Source: Paraburkholderia sp. FT54 (GTDB lineage: Bacteria; Pseudomonadota; Gammaproteobacteria; Burkholderiales; Burkholderiaceae). From it: DNA of 64,000 nucleotides. The translations under genes and the position numbers were made by a program. The stretch's first letter is position 1; each line of letters starts with the position of its first letter. Positions 8,875 to 17,620 of this stretch are shown in pieces. The notes beneath the pieces were generated by a model. The model was not told where the DNA came from and did no database searches. It saw only the letters and a program-made list of their open reading frames with translations. The stretch covers positions 62,001 through 126,000 of the forward strand of contig NZ_CP134197.1 of assembly GCF_031585635.1 (NCBI RefSeq). The letters run 5' to 3'.

Positions 8875-9950
8875 GCGAGAACGCGCTGCTGGAGAACCTG
8901 CATGAAGGCTTCGGTGGCATGCGCGATGTCGTCGTCGCCAATATGGCGATGCGTGACGCAACGAAGCATCGCGTTGCCCCACGGACGCGTCAACACGCCG
9001 TGCTCGCTCAGCGCATCGACCCATTGATGGCTCGTCATGCCCGTGCCGCCGATTTGCACCTGCACGATGTTGGTATCGGGTGCATTGGCCGCGAGCGGCG
9101 CGCCAATCGCGTTCAAGCTTTCGCTCAGTGCGCGCGCCTTCACGTGGTCCTCGGAGAGTCGCGCGCTCATCGTGTGCAGCGCCTCGAGCCCGGCCGCCGC
9201 CATGATGCCCGCTTGCCGTTGCGTGCCGCCCAGCACCTTGCGATATGAGCGCGCAACCGCAATCGCCTTATCGCTCGCAGCGAGCACCGCGCCGACCGGC
9301 GCGCTCAATCCCTTCGACAGACACAACGACGCCGATTCCGCGTGCTGCGCGAGTGCGGCCGCCGGAATACCCAACGTCGCCGCGGCATTCATCAGACGCG
9401 CGCCGTCGATATGGACCGGCACGCCTGCGCGCTGCGCAAGCGCATGAACAGCCTGCATATGATCGAGCGGCAGGACAGCACCACCGGCATTGTTGTGCGA
9501 GGTCTCCATCGCGATCAGTCCGACGCCGATCCGGTAGGCCCCCGGACTGATCGCCGTTGCAAGCCGGTCCAGATCCATCGCGCCCGCGTTGCCTTCGACG
9601 GGGGTGTAGGCAAGTCCGGCGAGCAGCGAGCCGCCGCGTTCCGTCGTGAACATATGCGCATTCGCTTCCAGCACGACTTGCTGATGCCGCTGCGTATGCG
9701 CGAGCACCGCGAGCAGATTCGCCATCGTGCAGCTCGGCACGTAGAGGCCGGCCTCCTTGCCGAGCATCGTCGCGACGGCAGCTTCGAGTTGCCGTACCGA
9801 CGGGTCGCCATCAAGGCCGTCATCGCCGACGGGTGCCTCGCGCATCCGCTCGTACATGGCCTCGGTCGGGCGGGTGACGGTGTCGCTGCGCAGATCGGTC
9901 AGGCGGGCGTGACGCGCGTAGCGGGAATCGAAAACGGGAAAGTCCTGCAT
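8871..9950 (-). CDS. ltaE: Threonine aldolase-type PLP enzyme
   Basis: 359-residue fold-type I PLP enzyme of the beta-eliminating lyase/threonine aldolase family. LRSDTVTRPT opens the catalytic part (residues 20-29), HIDGARL carries Asp182 that pairs with the PLP nitrogen, and LSKGLSAPVG contains Lys213, the Schiff-base lysine. Such enzymes split L-threonine, allo-threonine or phenylserine-type beta-hydroxy amino acids into glycine and an aldehyde. It lies 18 bases after the ABC ATPase and overlaps the amidohydrolase. This suggests the transported compound is a beta-hydroxy amino acid or a derivative. A second, divergent copy is at 44743. Confidence 0.9.
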   Translation of the reverse strand: MQDFPVFDSRYARHARLTDLRSDTVTRPTEAMYERMREAPVGDDGLDGDPSVRQLEAAVATMLGKEAGLYVPSCTMANLLAVLAHTQRHQQVVLEANAHMFTTERGGSLLAGLAYTPVEGNAGAMDLDRLATAISPGAYRIGVGLIAMETSHNNAGGAVLPLDHMQAVHALAQRAGVPVHIDGARLMNAAATLGIPAAALAQHAESASLCLSKGLSAPVGAVLAASDKAIAVARSYRKVLGGTQRQAGIMAAAGLEALHTMSARLSEDHVKARALSESLNAIGAPLAANAPDTNIVQVQIGGTGMTSHQWVDALSEHGVLTRPWGNAMLRCVTHRHIGDDDIAHATEAFMQVLQQRVLA

Positions 9951-9968
9951 ATCGGTTTTATATCGAGG

Positions 9969-10703
9969 CTAGTGGTGAAGGATCTTCGACAGGAAATGAC
10001 GCGAGCGCTCGCTGCGTCCTGACGTGCTGCCGAAGAAGTCGTCTTTCGGGCAATCCTCGACAATACGGCCGCCGTCCATGAAGACGACGCGATTCGCGAC
10101 GCGTTGCGCAAAACCCATTTCGTGCGTGACGACCATCATCGTCATGCCTTCGCGTGCGAGATCGGTCATCACGTCGAGCACTTCGTTGACCATCTCGGGA
10201 TCGAGCGCGGAGGTTGGTTCGTCGAACAGCATGACGCCCGGATCCATCGCGAGCGCGCGCGCAATGGCGACGCGCTGCTGCTGGCCGCCGGACAGCGCGC
10301 CCGGATACTTATCGCGATGCGCGGCGAGTCCGACGCGTTCCAGAAGCTCCATCCCGCGCTTTCGCGCTGCATCGCGGCTGCGTTTGAGCACGCGTGTCTG
10401 CGCAAGGTTCAGGTTGTCGAGTACGCTCAGATGCGGAAACAGTTCGAACCCCTGAAACACCATGCCAGCCCGCGAGCGGATCTTGCGCAGATCCGCTCGC
10501 GGGCCAGTCACGTTCATTCCGTCGATGCGGATAGCGCCTTGCTGCACGGCCTCCAGACCGTTCACGGTCTTGATGAGCGTCGACTTGCCGGAACCCGAAG
10601 GGCCGCACACGACGACGACCTCGCCGCGCGCGACCTGCGTGCTGCAATCGCTCGGCACGCGAAACGCGCCATACCATTTGCTAACGTTCTCTATCTGAAT
10701 CAT
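9969..10703 (-). CDS. Polar amino acid ABC transporter ATP-binding protein
   Basis: 244-residue ATPase of the GlnQ/HisP class. Walker A is GPSGSGKST (residues 34-42), the signature is LSGGQQQ (137-143), and Walker B is [13 protein letters not shown] (157-169), followed by the switch histidine in VVTHEMGFA. The ATG at 10703 was preferred over an upstream TTG because AGGA lies at good spacing. It energises the two permeases encoded just upstream and supplies the catabolic genes downstream. Substrate unknown. Confidence 0.93.
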   Translation of the reverse strand: MIQIENVSKWYGAFRVPSDCSTQVARGEVVVVCGPSGSGKSTLIKTVNGLEAVQQGAIRIDGMNVTGPRADLRKIRSRAGMVFQGFELFPHLSVLDNLNLAQTRVLKRSRDAARKRGMELLERVGLAAHRDKYPGALSGGQQQRVAIARALAMDPGVMLFDEPTSALDPEMVNEVLDVMTDLAREGMTMMVVTHEMGFAQRVANRVVFMDGGRIVEDCPKDDFFGSTSGRSERSRHFLSKILHH

Positions 10704-10720
10704 GAGTTCATCCTGACTGA

Positions 10721-11407
10721 TCAATGCGCATGCCGCGCGGCGTCAAAGCGTTTGACGAGACGCGACGCGCTGAAGCAGATTACGAAGTAGACAGCGGCGA
10801 CGAACAGATACATCTGCACTGTGCTGCCGTCACGCGACGCGATCTCGGACGCGGCGCCGAAGAAATCCGTCATCGACAGCACGTACACCAACGACGTGTC
10901 CTGAAAGAGCGTGATGACGCGCGTCAGCAAGGCCGGTGTCATATTGCGCAACGCCTGCGGCAGGATCACCGTGAGCATCGTCTGGCGCTGCGTGAGGCCG
11001 AGCGCGAGCGCTGCCTGCATCTGCCCTTTCGATATCGATGCGATACCGGCACGCATGATTTCGCAGAAGTAAGCCGACTCGAACAATGTGAACGTGATGA
11101 CGGCGGAGCGATATGCGCCGACTTCGATGGGTGTCGGCGAGTGCGTCAGCCATGCGCCCACATAAGGCGCGAGAAAATAAAACCAGAAGATAACCAGCAG
11201 CAGCGGCACCGAGCGCATGCCATTTACGTACAGCGTGGCGGGTACCGATATCAGCTTCGACGACGACATGCGACAGATGGCGAGCAGCGTGCCGAGGACC
11301 AGGCCGAACACTGCCGCGAACGCGGTCAGTGTGAGCGAGAAGGTCATGCCGGTTTTGAACAGATACGGCAGCGCCGCGACGATTTCATGCATACCCGATG
11401 GCGGCAT
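10721..11407 (-). CDS. Polar amino acid ABC transporter permease
   Basis: 228-residue inner-membrane permease of the HisM/GlnP type with about five hydrophobic segments. The EAA loop that contacts the ATPase is visible around [20 protein letters not shown]. The ATG at 11407 has AGGA 8 bases upstream; a GTG at 11410 is possible. It is the second permease of the operon, starting a few bases after the first, so a heterodimeric channel is likely. Confidence 0.92.
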   Translation of the reverse strand: MPPSGMHEIVAALPYLFKTGMTFSLTLTAFAAVFGLVLGTLLAICRMSSSKLISVPATLYVNGMRSVPLLLVIFWFYFLAPYVGAWLTHSPTPIEVGAYRSAVITFTLFESAYFCEIMRAGIASISKGQMQAALALGLTQRQTMLTVILPQALRNMTPALLTRVITLFQDTSLVYVLSMTDFFGAASEIASRDGSTVQMYLFVAAVYFVICFSASRLVKRFDAARHAH

Positions 11408-11415
11408 CACAGTTC

Positions 11416-12192
11416 CTATGACTGTTCGACTTCGGTGATCGCAAGCGCGCTGGACGCCGTGCGCGAACGGGCAGCAGGTGTTGCAACCCTACGCTCGAAG
11501 AGCATCAGTCCGTACACAACACTCGTGTTGATCACGAAGTAGATAAGGGTGGCGGCGCTGAACGCCTCGAAGATATGAAAGCTGAACTCCTGCATCGAAC
11601 GTGCCGCGCCAGTGAGTTCAATCAGACCGATCGTCATCGCCACCGACGAACCCTTGATCATGCTCATGAATTCCGACGTGAGCGGCGGTACGACGACCCG
11701 AAAGGCCTGCGGCAGGATCACGAAACGGTAGGCCTGGAAGCCGGTGAGACCGAGCGCGAACGCGGCCTGCCGCTGCCCCGCGCGCAACGCGCGAATGCCG
11801 GAACGCAGCGTTTCCGCGATGCGCGCCGTCTCATAGAAGCCGAGGCACAGGAGCGCCGGAAAAAACTGGTTCCACGGCTGCGGCATCTGCTTGATCGCCG
11901 TGCCGAGCGCCTTGGGCAGCAACTCGGGCAGCACGAAATACCACAGGAACATCTGCACCAGCAACGGCACATTGCGGAACACTTCGACGTAGGTTGCGGC
12001 CGCTGCGCGCGCTGTTTTTGATTCGACCGTGCGCATCACGCCTATCGCCGAACCGAGCAGCAACGCGAACATGTAAGCGCAGACAGACAACGCCATGGTC
12101 CAACCCGCGCCGATCAGAAGCGTCTGCAGATAGGAGTGCAGCCCATCGGGCGACAGGTCGTTAAAACTGGTCCAACTCCACTGGTAGTTCAT
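11416..12192 (-). CDS. Polar amino acid ABC transporter permease
   Basis: 258-residue permease of the same class as its downstream neighbour. The EAA motif lies in AFALGLTGFQAYRFVILPQA, and VEVFRNVPLLVQMFLWYF is the typical HisQ/GlnP-like N-terminal half. It follows the binding-protein gene after about 55 bases and probably pairs with the next permease. The C-terminal tail after the last helix is basic and poorly conserved. Confidence 0.92.
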   Translation of the reverse strand: MNYQWSWTSFNDLSPDGLHSYLQTLLIGAGWTMALSVCAYMFALLLGSAIGVMRTVESKTARAAAATYVEVFRNVPLLVQMFLWYFVLPELLPKALGTAIKQMPQPWNQFFPALLCLGFYETARIAETLRSGIRALRAGQRQAAFALGLTGFQAYRFVILPQAFRVVVPPLTSEFMSMIKGSSVAMTIGLIELTGAARSMQEFSFHIFEAFSAATLIYFVINTSVVYGLMLFERRVATPAARSRTASSALAITEVEQS

Positions 12193-12247
12193 GGCGGTTC
12201 AGGATCGTGATGATAATGCGCCGCTCAGATAGCGGCGCATGTCTGCC

Positions 12248-13186
12248 TTACGGATTCACGGTATAGGCCGCGGGATCGCCCGAGTCCGATGGGTGCTCGA
12301 TTGCATGCTTCAGCTCCGCGCTCATCGGGTACTTGAGGTTCACGCCTGCGGGCGGCACCGGCGAGTTGAACCACTTCTCGTAGAGCGGGACGATCTGCTT
12401 TGTCTTCATCAGATCGAGCACGGCGTTGTCGACGGCCTGCTTGAAGCGCGCATCGTCTTTCGGCTCGACGATGCCGTACGGCGCAAGCAGCATCGCCTTC
12501 GTGCCGATCGTGTAGTCCTGCGGCGCGCCGGAGGTGGCGACGAGTGCGTACGCAAGGCCGTCGTCGGTCGATACCGCCATGGCACGGCCGGTCTTGACGG
12601 CGATGAACGACGCCGCGGTATCGTTGACCGGTAATACGGAAATGTTCAGATGCTGCTGGTTGCTGATCTGCTGGATGATCTGCAGATCGAGGCCGCCGGC
12701 AAGGCTCGTCACCGTTTTGCCCGCGAACGCGGCGGGGCTGTTCACGTCGAGGTTGCTGTCCTTGCGCGCCATCAACACGACTTTCGTCACGAAGGTCGTG
12801 GGCGAAAACGACACGAGCTTGTGGCGCTCGACCGTGTTAGTGGTGTTGCCGCATTCGAGATCGATCGTACCGTTTTGCAACAGCGGCAGACGTGTCGCCG
12901 AGGTCACCGGTACGTAGCGGATCTTTATCTCGGGCAGCGCAAGATCCTTCTTCAGATGGTCCGCGATGCGCTGACAGATTTCCACCGAGTAACCGACCGG
13001 CTGATGCGCGTTGTCCAGATACGCAAAGGGCAGCGAACTGGTGGGATAGCCCACCGACAGCGTGCCGGTTTGCTTGATGCGATCGAGGCGGCTCGGTGTA
13101 TCGGCGTGCGCGGCGGACGTCAGACCGATTCCCGCGATTGCGGTGGCAAGCAGCCCGGCGGTTTTAAACATCGAAAGTGCATTCAT
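12248..13186 (-). CDS. Amino acid ABC transporter substrate-binding protein
   Basis: 312-residue periplasmic binding protein (PBP2/SBP_bac_3). A signal peptide with cleavage after SAAHA is followed by GTLSVGYPTSSLPFAYLD and VGYSVEICQRIADHL, the usual first-lobe motifs. The ATG at 13186 was chosen because the signal peptide starts there; the frame stays open upstream but that part runs into the divergent LysR gene. It is the first gene of the leftward operon and delivers substrate to the two permeases. The ligand is probably a polar or beta-hydroxy amino acid, judged from the linked aldolase. Confidence 0.93.
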   Translation of the reverse strand: MNALSMFKTAGLLATAIAGIGLTSAAHADTPSRLDRIKQTGTLSVGYPTSSLPFAYLDNAHQPVGYSVEICQRIADHLKKDLALPEIKIRYVPVTSATRLPLLQNGTIDLECGNTTNTVERHKLVSFSPTTFVTKVVLMARKDSNLDVNSPAAFAGKTVTSLAGGLDLQIIQQISNQQHLNISVLPVNDTAASFIAVKTGRAMAVSTDDGLAYALVATSGAPQDYTIGTKAMLLAPYGIVEPKDDARFKQAVDNAVLDLMKTKQIVPLYEKWFNSPVPPAGVNLKYPMSAELKHAIEHPSDSGDPAAYTVNP

Positions 13187-13342
13187 GTTCTTGGTTTTCG
13201 TCAGAAGTCGTTGCGCTCGCCGCTGCGAGCTGCCTGGTTTGTCATTGGAAGCGCGGCGCCTGGGCCAGGCGGCGTTCTCAATATGGGTCACCATTATGCT
13301 AAAGTCCAATACTTGTATCGCATCGTTCAATTCAGATTTGAT
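13187..13342. promoter_or_regulatory. Divergent promoter region between binding protein and LysR genes
   Basis: The 156 bases between the two divergent starts must hold both promoters and, by analogy with LysR systems, the activator site. The AT-rich part around 13295-13342 is the best candidate. No single box could be assigned with confidence. Confidence 0.45.
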
Positions 13343-14272
13343 ATGCCAAACCTCAAGCTCGGTGTACGTCATATCGAGGCGTTTCGCGCCGTCATGTCGA
13401 CGAATTCGATGACGACCGCGGCGCGGGCAATGCATACGTCGCAGCCGCAGGTCAGCCGACTCGTCTCGCAACTGGAGGCGATCACGCAGTTTCCGCTCTT
13501 CGAGCGCAACGGCAGCCGACTCAGTCCGACGCAGGACGGGTTGCGTTTTCATCGGGAGGTCGAGCGGACTTTTGCGGGTCTCGCCGAACTCGAATCGGTC
13601 GCTGCAAATATCCGCTCGTTCAGCGCGGCGCGCTTGAGCGTTGCGGCAATGCCTCGGCTCGCTGGCGACCTGCTAGTGAAAATCGTCGCGCAGTTTCACG
13701 CCGCGCATCCCGACGTCCTGGTGTCGATTCATTCGGGTAACGCCGTGTCCGTGAAGGACTGGGTACGCTCAGGGTTTTGCGACACCGGGCTTGCGCTTCT
13801 CACGGGCGAGGCGCCTGGCCTTCGCGTCGAATCGATCGCGACGCTGCGCTGTGTGGCCGTCCTGCCGAAAGATCACCCGTTGTGCCGCTTGCGCAAGCTC
13901 AATCCGGCGCACTTTGCCAATCAGCGTTTCATCGCGCCGACCGGTGAAAGCCTTCTGCGCTCCGCCATCGACGATGTATTCGCAGCCGAGCATGTGTCGA
14001 GACAGATCGTCGCCGAGGCGAGCCTCGGTTCGTCGGTATGTGCGATGGTGCGCGCGGGTATGGGAGTCAGCCTCGTCAACCCGCTCGCCGCAAGAGATGA
14101 GTTCCTGAGTGGTGGAATCGAGATTCGACCGTTCACGCTCGACATACCGAACGAGATTGCCTTGCTCTATCCGCCGTATCAGGCACAGGCGCGCCTCGTC
14201 ACCGCGTTTTCACAAATCGCACGGCCGGTCATCCGTGATGAGATGGCATTGCTAAGGAGAGCGGTCTCATAG
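13343..14272 (+). CDS. LysR-family transcriptional regulator
   Basis: 309-residue LysR regulator. The N-terminal winged helix (TTAARAMHTSQPQVSRLVSQ, residues 24-43) is followed by a PBP2-like effector domain with SSVCAMVRAGMGVSLVNPLA near residue 235. Start ATG at 13343; the open frame extends far upstream but only through the divergent gene. Position opposite the binding-protein operon suggests it activates uptake and breakdown of that substrate. Domain type resembles the NocR/OccR/LysR subgroup that controls amino acid and opine operons. Confidence 0.92.
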   Translation: MPNLKLGVRHIEAFRAVMSTNSMTTAARAMHTSQPQVSRLVSQLEAITQFPLFERNGSRLSPTQDGLRFHREVERTFAGLAELESVAANIRSFSAARLSVAAMPRLAGDLLVKIVAQFHAAHPDVLVSIHSGNAVSVKDWVRSGFCDTGLALLTGEAPGLRVESIATLRCVAVLPKDHPLCRLRKLNPAHFANQRFIAPTGESLLRSAIDDVFAAEHVSRQIVAEASLGSSVCAMVRAGMGVSLVNPLAARDEFLSGGIEIRPFTLDIPNEIALLYPPYQAQARLVTAFSQIARPVIRDEMALLRRAVS

Positions 14273-14341
14273 CGAAGGGCATTCAAGTCCTCGCTTCAAC
14301 CGAGGATCGTGAGACTCCGTGGCCCATGAGCGACTGCGGAC

Positions 14342-14507
14342 GGCCGACGCTGTTGAAAAAGTCGCGGCAGTTGGTTAGCCCGCCGCCGGCCAGAAAATCG
14401 ACCTCTCAGAACGCTCTACAAGCCGTTTGCGGGCCTCGGTTAAGGGTAAAGCGACCCATGAGAACCTCGAGATGTAGACTGTCGCCGACTTTTCAACAGC
14501 GTCGGCC
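14342..14507. mobile_element. 166-bp MITE-like element with IS1182-like ends
   Basis: Left end 14342-14364 and right end 14486-14507 are inverted repeats that differ by one A. The left end differs at only two of 23 positions from the ends of the IS1182-family elements at 24487 and 33950 (GGCCGACGC versus GGCCGATTC, then TGTTGAAAAAGTCG). The 120-base interior has no coding capacity and no clear match to the full IS. It is either a non-autonomous derivative or a deletion remnant. GGCC at each outer edge may be a 4-bp target duplication. Confidence 0.7.
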
Positions 14508-14972
14508 AATTGCTGCCGCTCGCCCCTTCCACAAGGCCGTCGTTCAAACGGCTTTGTCCACCCCGGAACCTGCCGGATACCCTATGGAGGTGACTCGGCC
14601 ATTGCGGACATTGGGGCGGGCTGGGTTCTACGTCAGCAATGTGGCGGATCGCTGACGGCGGCGGCATCGAGCAGCCAGACGGCAGCTTCCTGCATCAGCG
14701 AATTCACACTCCCGACCCACTGCAGCCCTTCAACTAGCGTTCACGAGTGTCTGAAGCTGCGCCGAGTTCGGACCTTCACGGGATGGTGATCGTCAGGCCT
14801 CCGCTCTCTGTTAGCAGGTAGACAACGTCAGCCCGCGTCTGATGACCAGAAAACTGTTTGCTTCAGCTTCGCAGCATGAAGAAGCATTACATCAGACCGG
14901 GAAGCCGGGTCGTTATCGAATGAGGCCGTTGTTCGCTGTTTAACCCCGTGATCTTTCCTGTGCCTCTCGCCG
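14508..14972. other. Intergenic region
   Basis: About 465 bases with no recognisable gene. The first 80 resemble the sequence to the right of the IS copy at 26104, which points to a dispersed repeat. The rest is featureless by eye. Confidence 0.5.
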
Positions 14973-15734
14973 CTATTGGCCGAGAACGTCAAGTGCCTCG
15001 CGCATCGGCGACAGCGAGACTGTGACCAACCCATCGAGCGGTGTATTCATTTCCAGAATCAGGAAGATGGCGCCGGAGGTGGATAGTGCGCCCAGAAGCA
15101 ACGCGATGGTGACCGTCGCATTCGGGGGCGTGAACAGGCCAAACGCTCCGAATATAATGCACAGCCACAACACGAGGGTGATCAACAGCGGCGTTGGGGT
15201 CGAGCCCGTCGCTTGTAGCAGCCCAAGTTCGCGCACGGCCACCGCGTTGTCGGTCATCGCGATCGCGCGTGCCTGCAGCCGTCGCTGCAAGTCGTTCTGC
15301 GGCGAAAGTTCCTCCAGTTTGCGCTCGAGATATTCCCCGCGCTTGAGCGCTTCGGGGCTGTGCATCCTTGCCAGTTGCGACGGGTCGCCTGACGCGACTT
15401 GCTGCAGCCCTGTGGTGACGGTTTGCTTCAGCAACCCACGGATCTCCTGTGTTTCCGGCCCATACCGGGCGAGCACGCGATCGAGCAGGATGACATTGGC
15501 GGCTTCGTGTGTTACTTCGGCGTTCACCGTATCGAATGAGCTTTTCGCCGACGAGATCAGCAAGCCGAGCACCAACGCGGCCATCGTGGCGATCAAGCCG
15601 GTGGCCAGTTTGACGACACCAATCGAGTCGTCACTCAGATGGTGCTCCGGCAGCCGGGTGCGCAAATACAAACCGAGCAGTGCGCTGCAGAAGACACAGG
15701 CAAATACTATCAACGCGACGTTCAGATGGTGCAT
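14973..15734 (-). CDS. DUF4239 (bestrophin-like) membrane protein
   Basis: 253-residue membrane protein with two N-terminal helices, a long soluble middle part (about residues 70-170, charged and helical) and two C-terminal helices. The pattern GLIATMAALVLGLLISSAKSS is characteristic of the DUF4239/bestrophin-like family of unknown function. The ATG at 15734 with AAGGG upstream was preferred to the TTG at 15743. No partner gene is adjacent. Function unknown. Confidence 0.8.
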   Translation of the reverse strand: MHHLNVALIVFACVFCSALLGLYLRTRLPEHHLSDDSIGVVKLATGLIATMAALVLGLLISSAKSSFDTVNAEVTHEAANVILLDRVLARYGPETQEIRGLLKQTVTTGLQQVASGDPSQLARMHSPEALKRGEYLERKLEELSPQNDLQRRLQARAIAMTDNAVAVRELGLLQATGSTPTPLLITLVLWLCIIFGAFGLFTPPNATVTIALLLGALSTSGAIFLILEMNTPLDGLVTVSLSPMREALDVLGQ

Positions 15735-16132
15735 CGTGTTCAACCCTTCGTCCCTGCTCGGCGGCGGTGCAGCGACTGCTGTACGAAACAGGCAGGGTGC
15801 TGTTTTGCTCGCGTCGCGGTGCGCACCCTCGCGCCCCTAGTCCTTCCTCACGTCTGCGTCGGCACTATAGGAAGCATTTGAACCACGAATTGCCGCCCGA
15901 TTAACGGGTGCCGCCGTGAACCGCGCGGGGCGTGATACAGCCATCGGGCAGCGGCGCCTATATTGCGCCCATCGCAAATTTCGACCTGACCGGGGCCGGC
16001 GAATGCAGGGGCGGCTGTCGCGCCGGCCACATAGTCGGCATGGTATGAATTTCGTGGCGATCGCTTGCGCATTGGCGGAGGCTGCCGCTGCTTCAGCCTC
16101 GGCACCGACAGCCACGCCCGAGGCGGGGGCGA
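15735..16132. other. Intergenic region without a recognised gene
   Basis: About 400 bases. Alanine- and arginine-rich frames occur on both strands, but they look like GC-driven open frames without start signals. Confidence 0.45.
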
Positions 16133-16432
16133 TCACGGAATCATCCCGTATTCAAACATCTTGTTGGCGATCGGCGCCGCCACCCTGTTAATGAACTCGC
16201 CGCGCATCTGCGGATCATTGCGCATCGCCAAGATCACTTTCTGCTCGCCCTGCGAAGGGGGCGTACCTTTCTTCGCTGCGCGTTCTTGGGCCAACTGCTG
16301 GCAGCTCGATTGCTGGTACTTTTGCACGATCCGGTTCGCGACGGCGTCGAGCATCGGGTATTGTTGGGCGGAGGCGACATTCGCGAACAGCAACGCGGGC
16401 GCCATCGCAAACCAGATGACGTGATTGATCAT
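16133..16432 (-). CDS. Small secreted protein of unknown function
   Basis: 99 residues. A signal peptide (ILWF-like hydrophobic core, cleavage after NVASA) precedes a helical, Gln- and Arg-rich mature part with a lone cysteine in QQSSCQQLAQE and a C-terminal FEYGMIP. GGAGG lies 8 bases before the ATG, which fixes the start against a longer open frame. Proteins of this kind are common in Burkholderiaceae, but no function is recognised. Confidence 0.7.
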   Translation of the reverse strand: MINHVIWFAMAPALLFANVASAQQYPMLDAVANRIVQKYQQSSCQQLAQERAAKKGTPPSQGEQKVILAMRNDPQMRGEFINRVAAPIANKMFEYGMIP

Positions 16433-16624
16433 GATTTGGCCTCCGTTCGTCAGGATAGCTTGACAATATTGCTTCGGCACAGACACTTCCCTACGGGTGT
16501 GTAAACGTTGACATGCTCCGCTCGCCAGAAACACACGTTTGACTGCGTTCGCCGACTGATGATTGCGTCAGGCGCGGCCCGGCCATCATAGAGAAATAGG
16601 AAGGGTCAGATTGCTCCTCGTCGA

Positions 16625-17311
16625 CTATCGAGGCTTCACGTATTGCGCTACAGACTTGGAAACGGCGTCGCACCACTGGTCCATGATGGGCTTGACAGAA
16701 TCGAACGTAACCACGGGCTCATTCGATGCAACACGCGCCAGACGCTCGCCGGTATGCGTGCGTATGACTTTTGACAGAATCTCCCCGGAGACGCTGTCGG
16801 TGCCAATTGCCTCGACCAGCAGCTTCGATTGCTGCGGCGCACCCTCCACCGCATTAATCGCCATTGAGATGACGAAGGCTTGCGGCACGTACTGATATGG
16901 CTTGAGACCCGCCGCTGTGCTTGCTACTCCGGTTAAGGCTACCTGCAGCTTGACCACCCCCGGTCCCGGTGCGTCCACGACCCGGACTCTAGATGCGATC
17001 GCCTGTCTCAGGCAGGTGGTGCCGTAGCCGCGTATCTGGTCGAGCGTCGCTTGGCTCACTTGCGCTGTCGGTTCGGCCTTGGGATAGAACACAACGGGAT
17101 CAACGATAATTGCGCTATAGTTAGCCGGGTTGAGCTTGGGGTTGATGTACCGTAAAAACGTTTCCCCGTCGGGATCAGTCGCTTGCGTTAGGTCGGAGTA
17201 GTTCGGCATAAAGCCCGAGTATTCGGTCTGGGTCGGCATATTGCTGTTGCTCGCGCATCCGGCGAGGAGCATGACCGCGACCGCAGTCGCTGAGGTAATC
17301 CGCTTACGCAT
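16625..17311 (-). CDS. DUF3313 lipoprotein
   Basis: 228-residue lipoprotein: basic N-terminus, hydrophobic core and lipobox LLAGC with Cys19. The mature part starts with the typical DUF3313 pattern (SGFMPNYSDL, then LRYINPKLNPANYSAIIVDPV) and has a two-layer alpha/beta appearance. A GGAGGAAAC site precedes the start. It is probably anchored in the outer membrane facing the periplasm. Function unknown. Same strand as the small secreted protein downstream, 190 bases away, so they may be co-transcribed. Confidence 0.82.
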   Translation of the reverse strand: MRKRITSATAVAVMLLAGCASNSNMPTQTEYSGFMPNYSDLTQATDPDGETFLRYINPKLNPANYSAIIVDPVVFYPKAEPTAQVSQATLDQIRGYGTTCLRQAIASRVRVVDAPGPGVVKLQVALTGVASTAAGLKPYQYVPQAFVISMAINAVEGAPQQSKLLVEAIGTDSVSGEILSKVIRTHTGERLARVASNEPVVTFDSVKPIMDQWCDAVSKSVAQYVKPR

Positions 17312-17620
17312 AGTTTCCTCCGCTTGTTCGTTCCATCGTTTAACCGCAGTTGACCTTTGCGTCGTGCGCGAATCGGGCTAGGGCGTAACAATTGTCAGCT
17401 CGGACTTCTCGTCACGTAAGTTATCCCGAAGGTTAGGAAGCGGATTGACCTATGTCAATCAGTAACGCATCCGCGCAGGACTCGCCGCAACGGGAAAAGC
17501 TAGCTCTCGCTTTTTCCCCCGCCTCTATTGGTGGACCGCGAAATCCGATCATGAGCTTCGTCAACCGGCTTTGCCGGTAACTAGATACAGCAATCGTGAA
17601 GCCGCACACGAGGCTCGAAG
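17312..17620. other. Intergenic region
   Basis: 309 bases with no gene. The part next to the DUF3313 start is AT-rich enough to hold its promoter; no boxes were assigned. Confidence 0.45.

Noticed and set aside
12248-13552. Longer version of the binding-protein gene reaching into the LysR gene
   Set aside because: The added part is antisense to the LysR HTH and lacks family resemblance; the signal peptide starts at 13186.
12650-14272. 540-codon frame upstream of and including the LysR gene
   Set aside because: The first 230 codons are antisense to the binding-protein gene and Arg/His-rich; the LysR N-terminus starts at 13343.
15022-15840. 272-codon open frame antisense to the DUF4239 gene
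   Set aside because: Ser/Arg-rich shadow of the opposite strand without a start signal.
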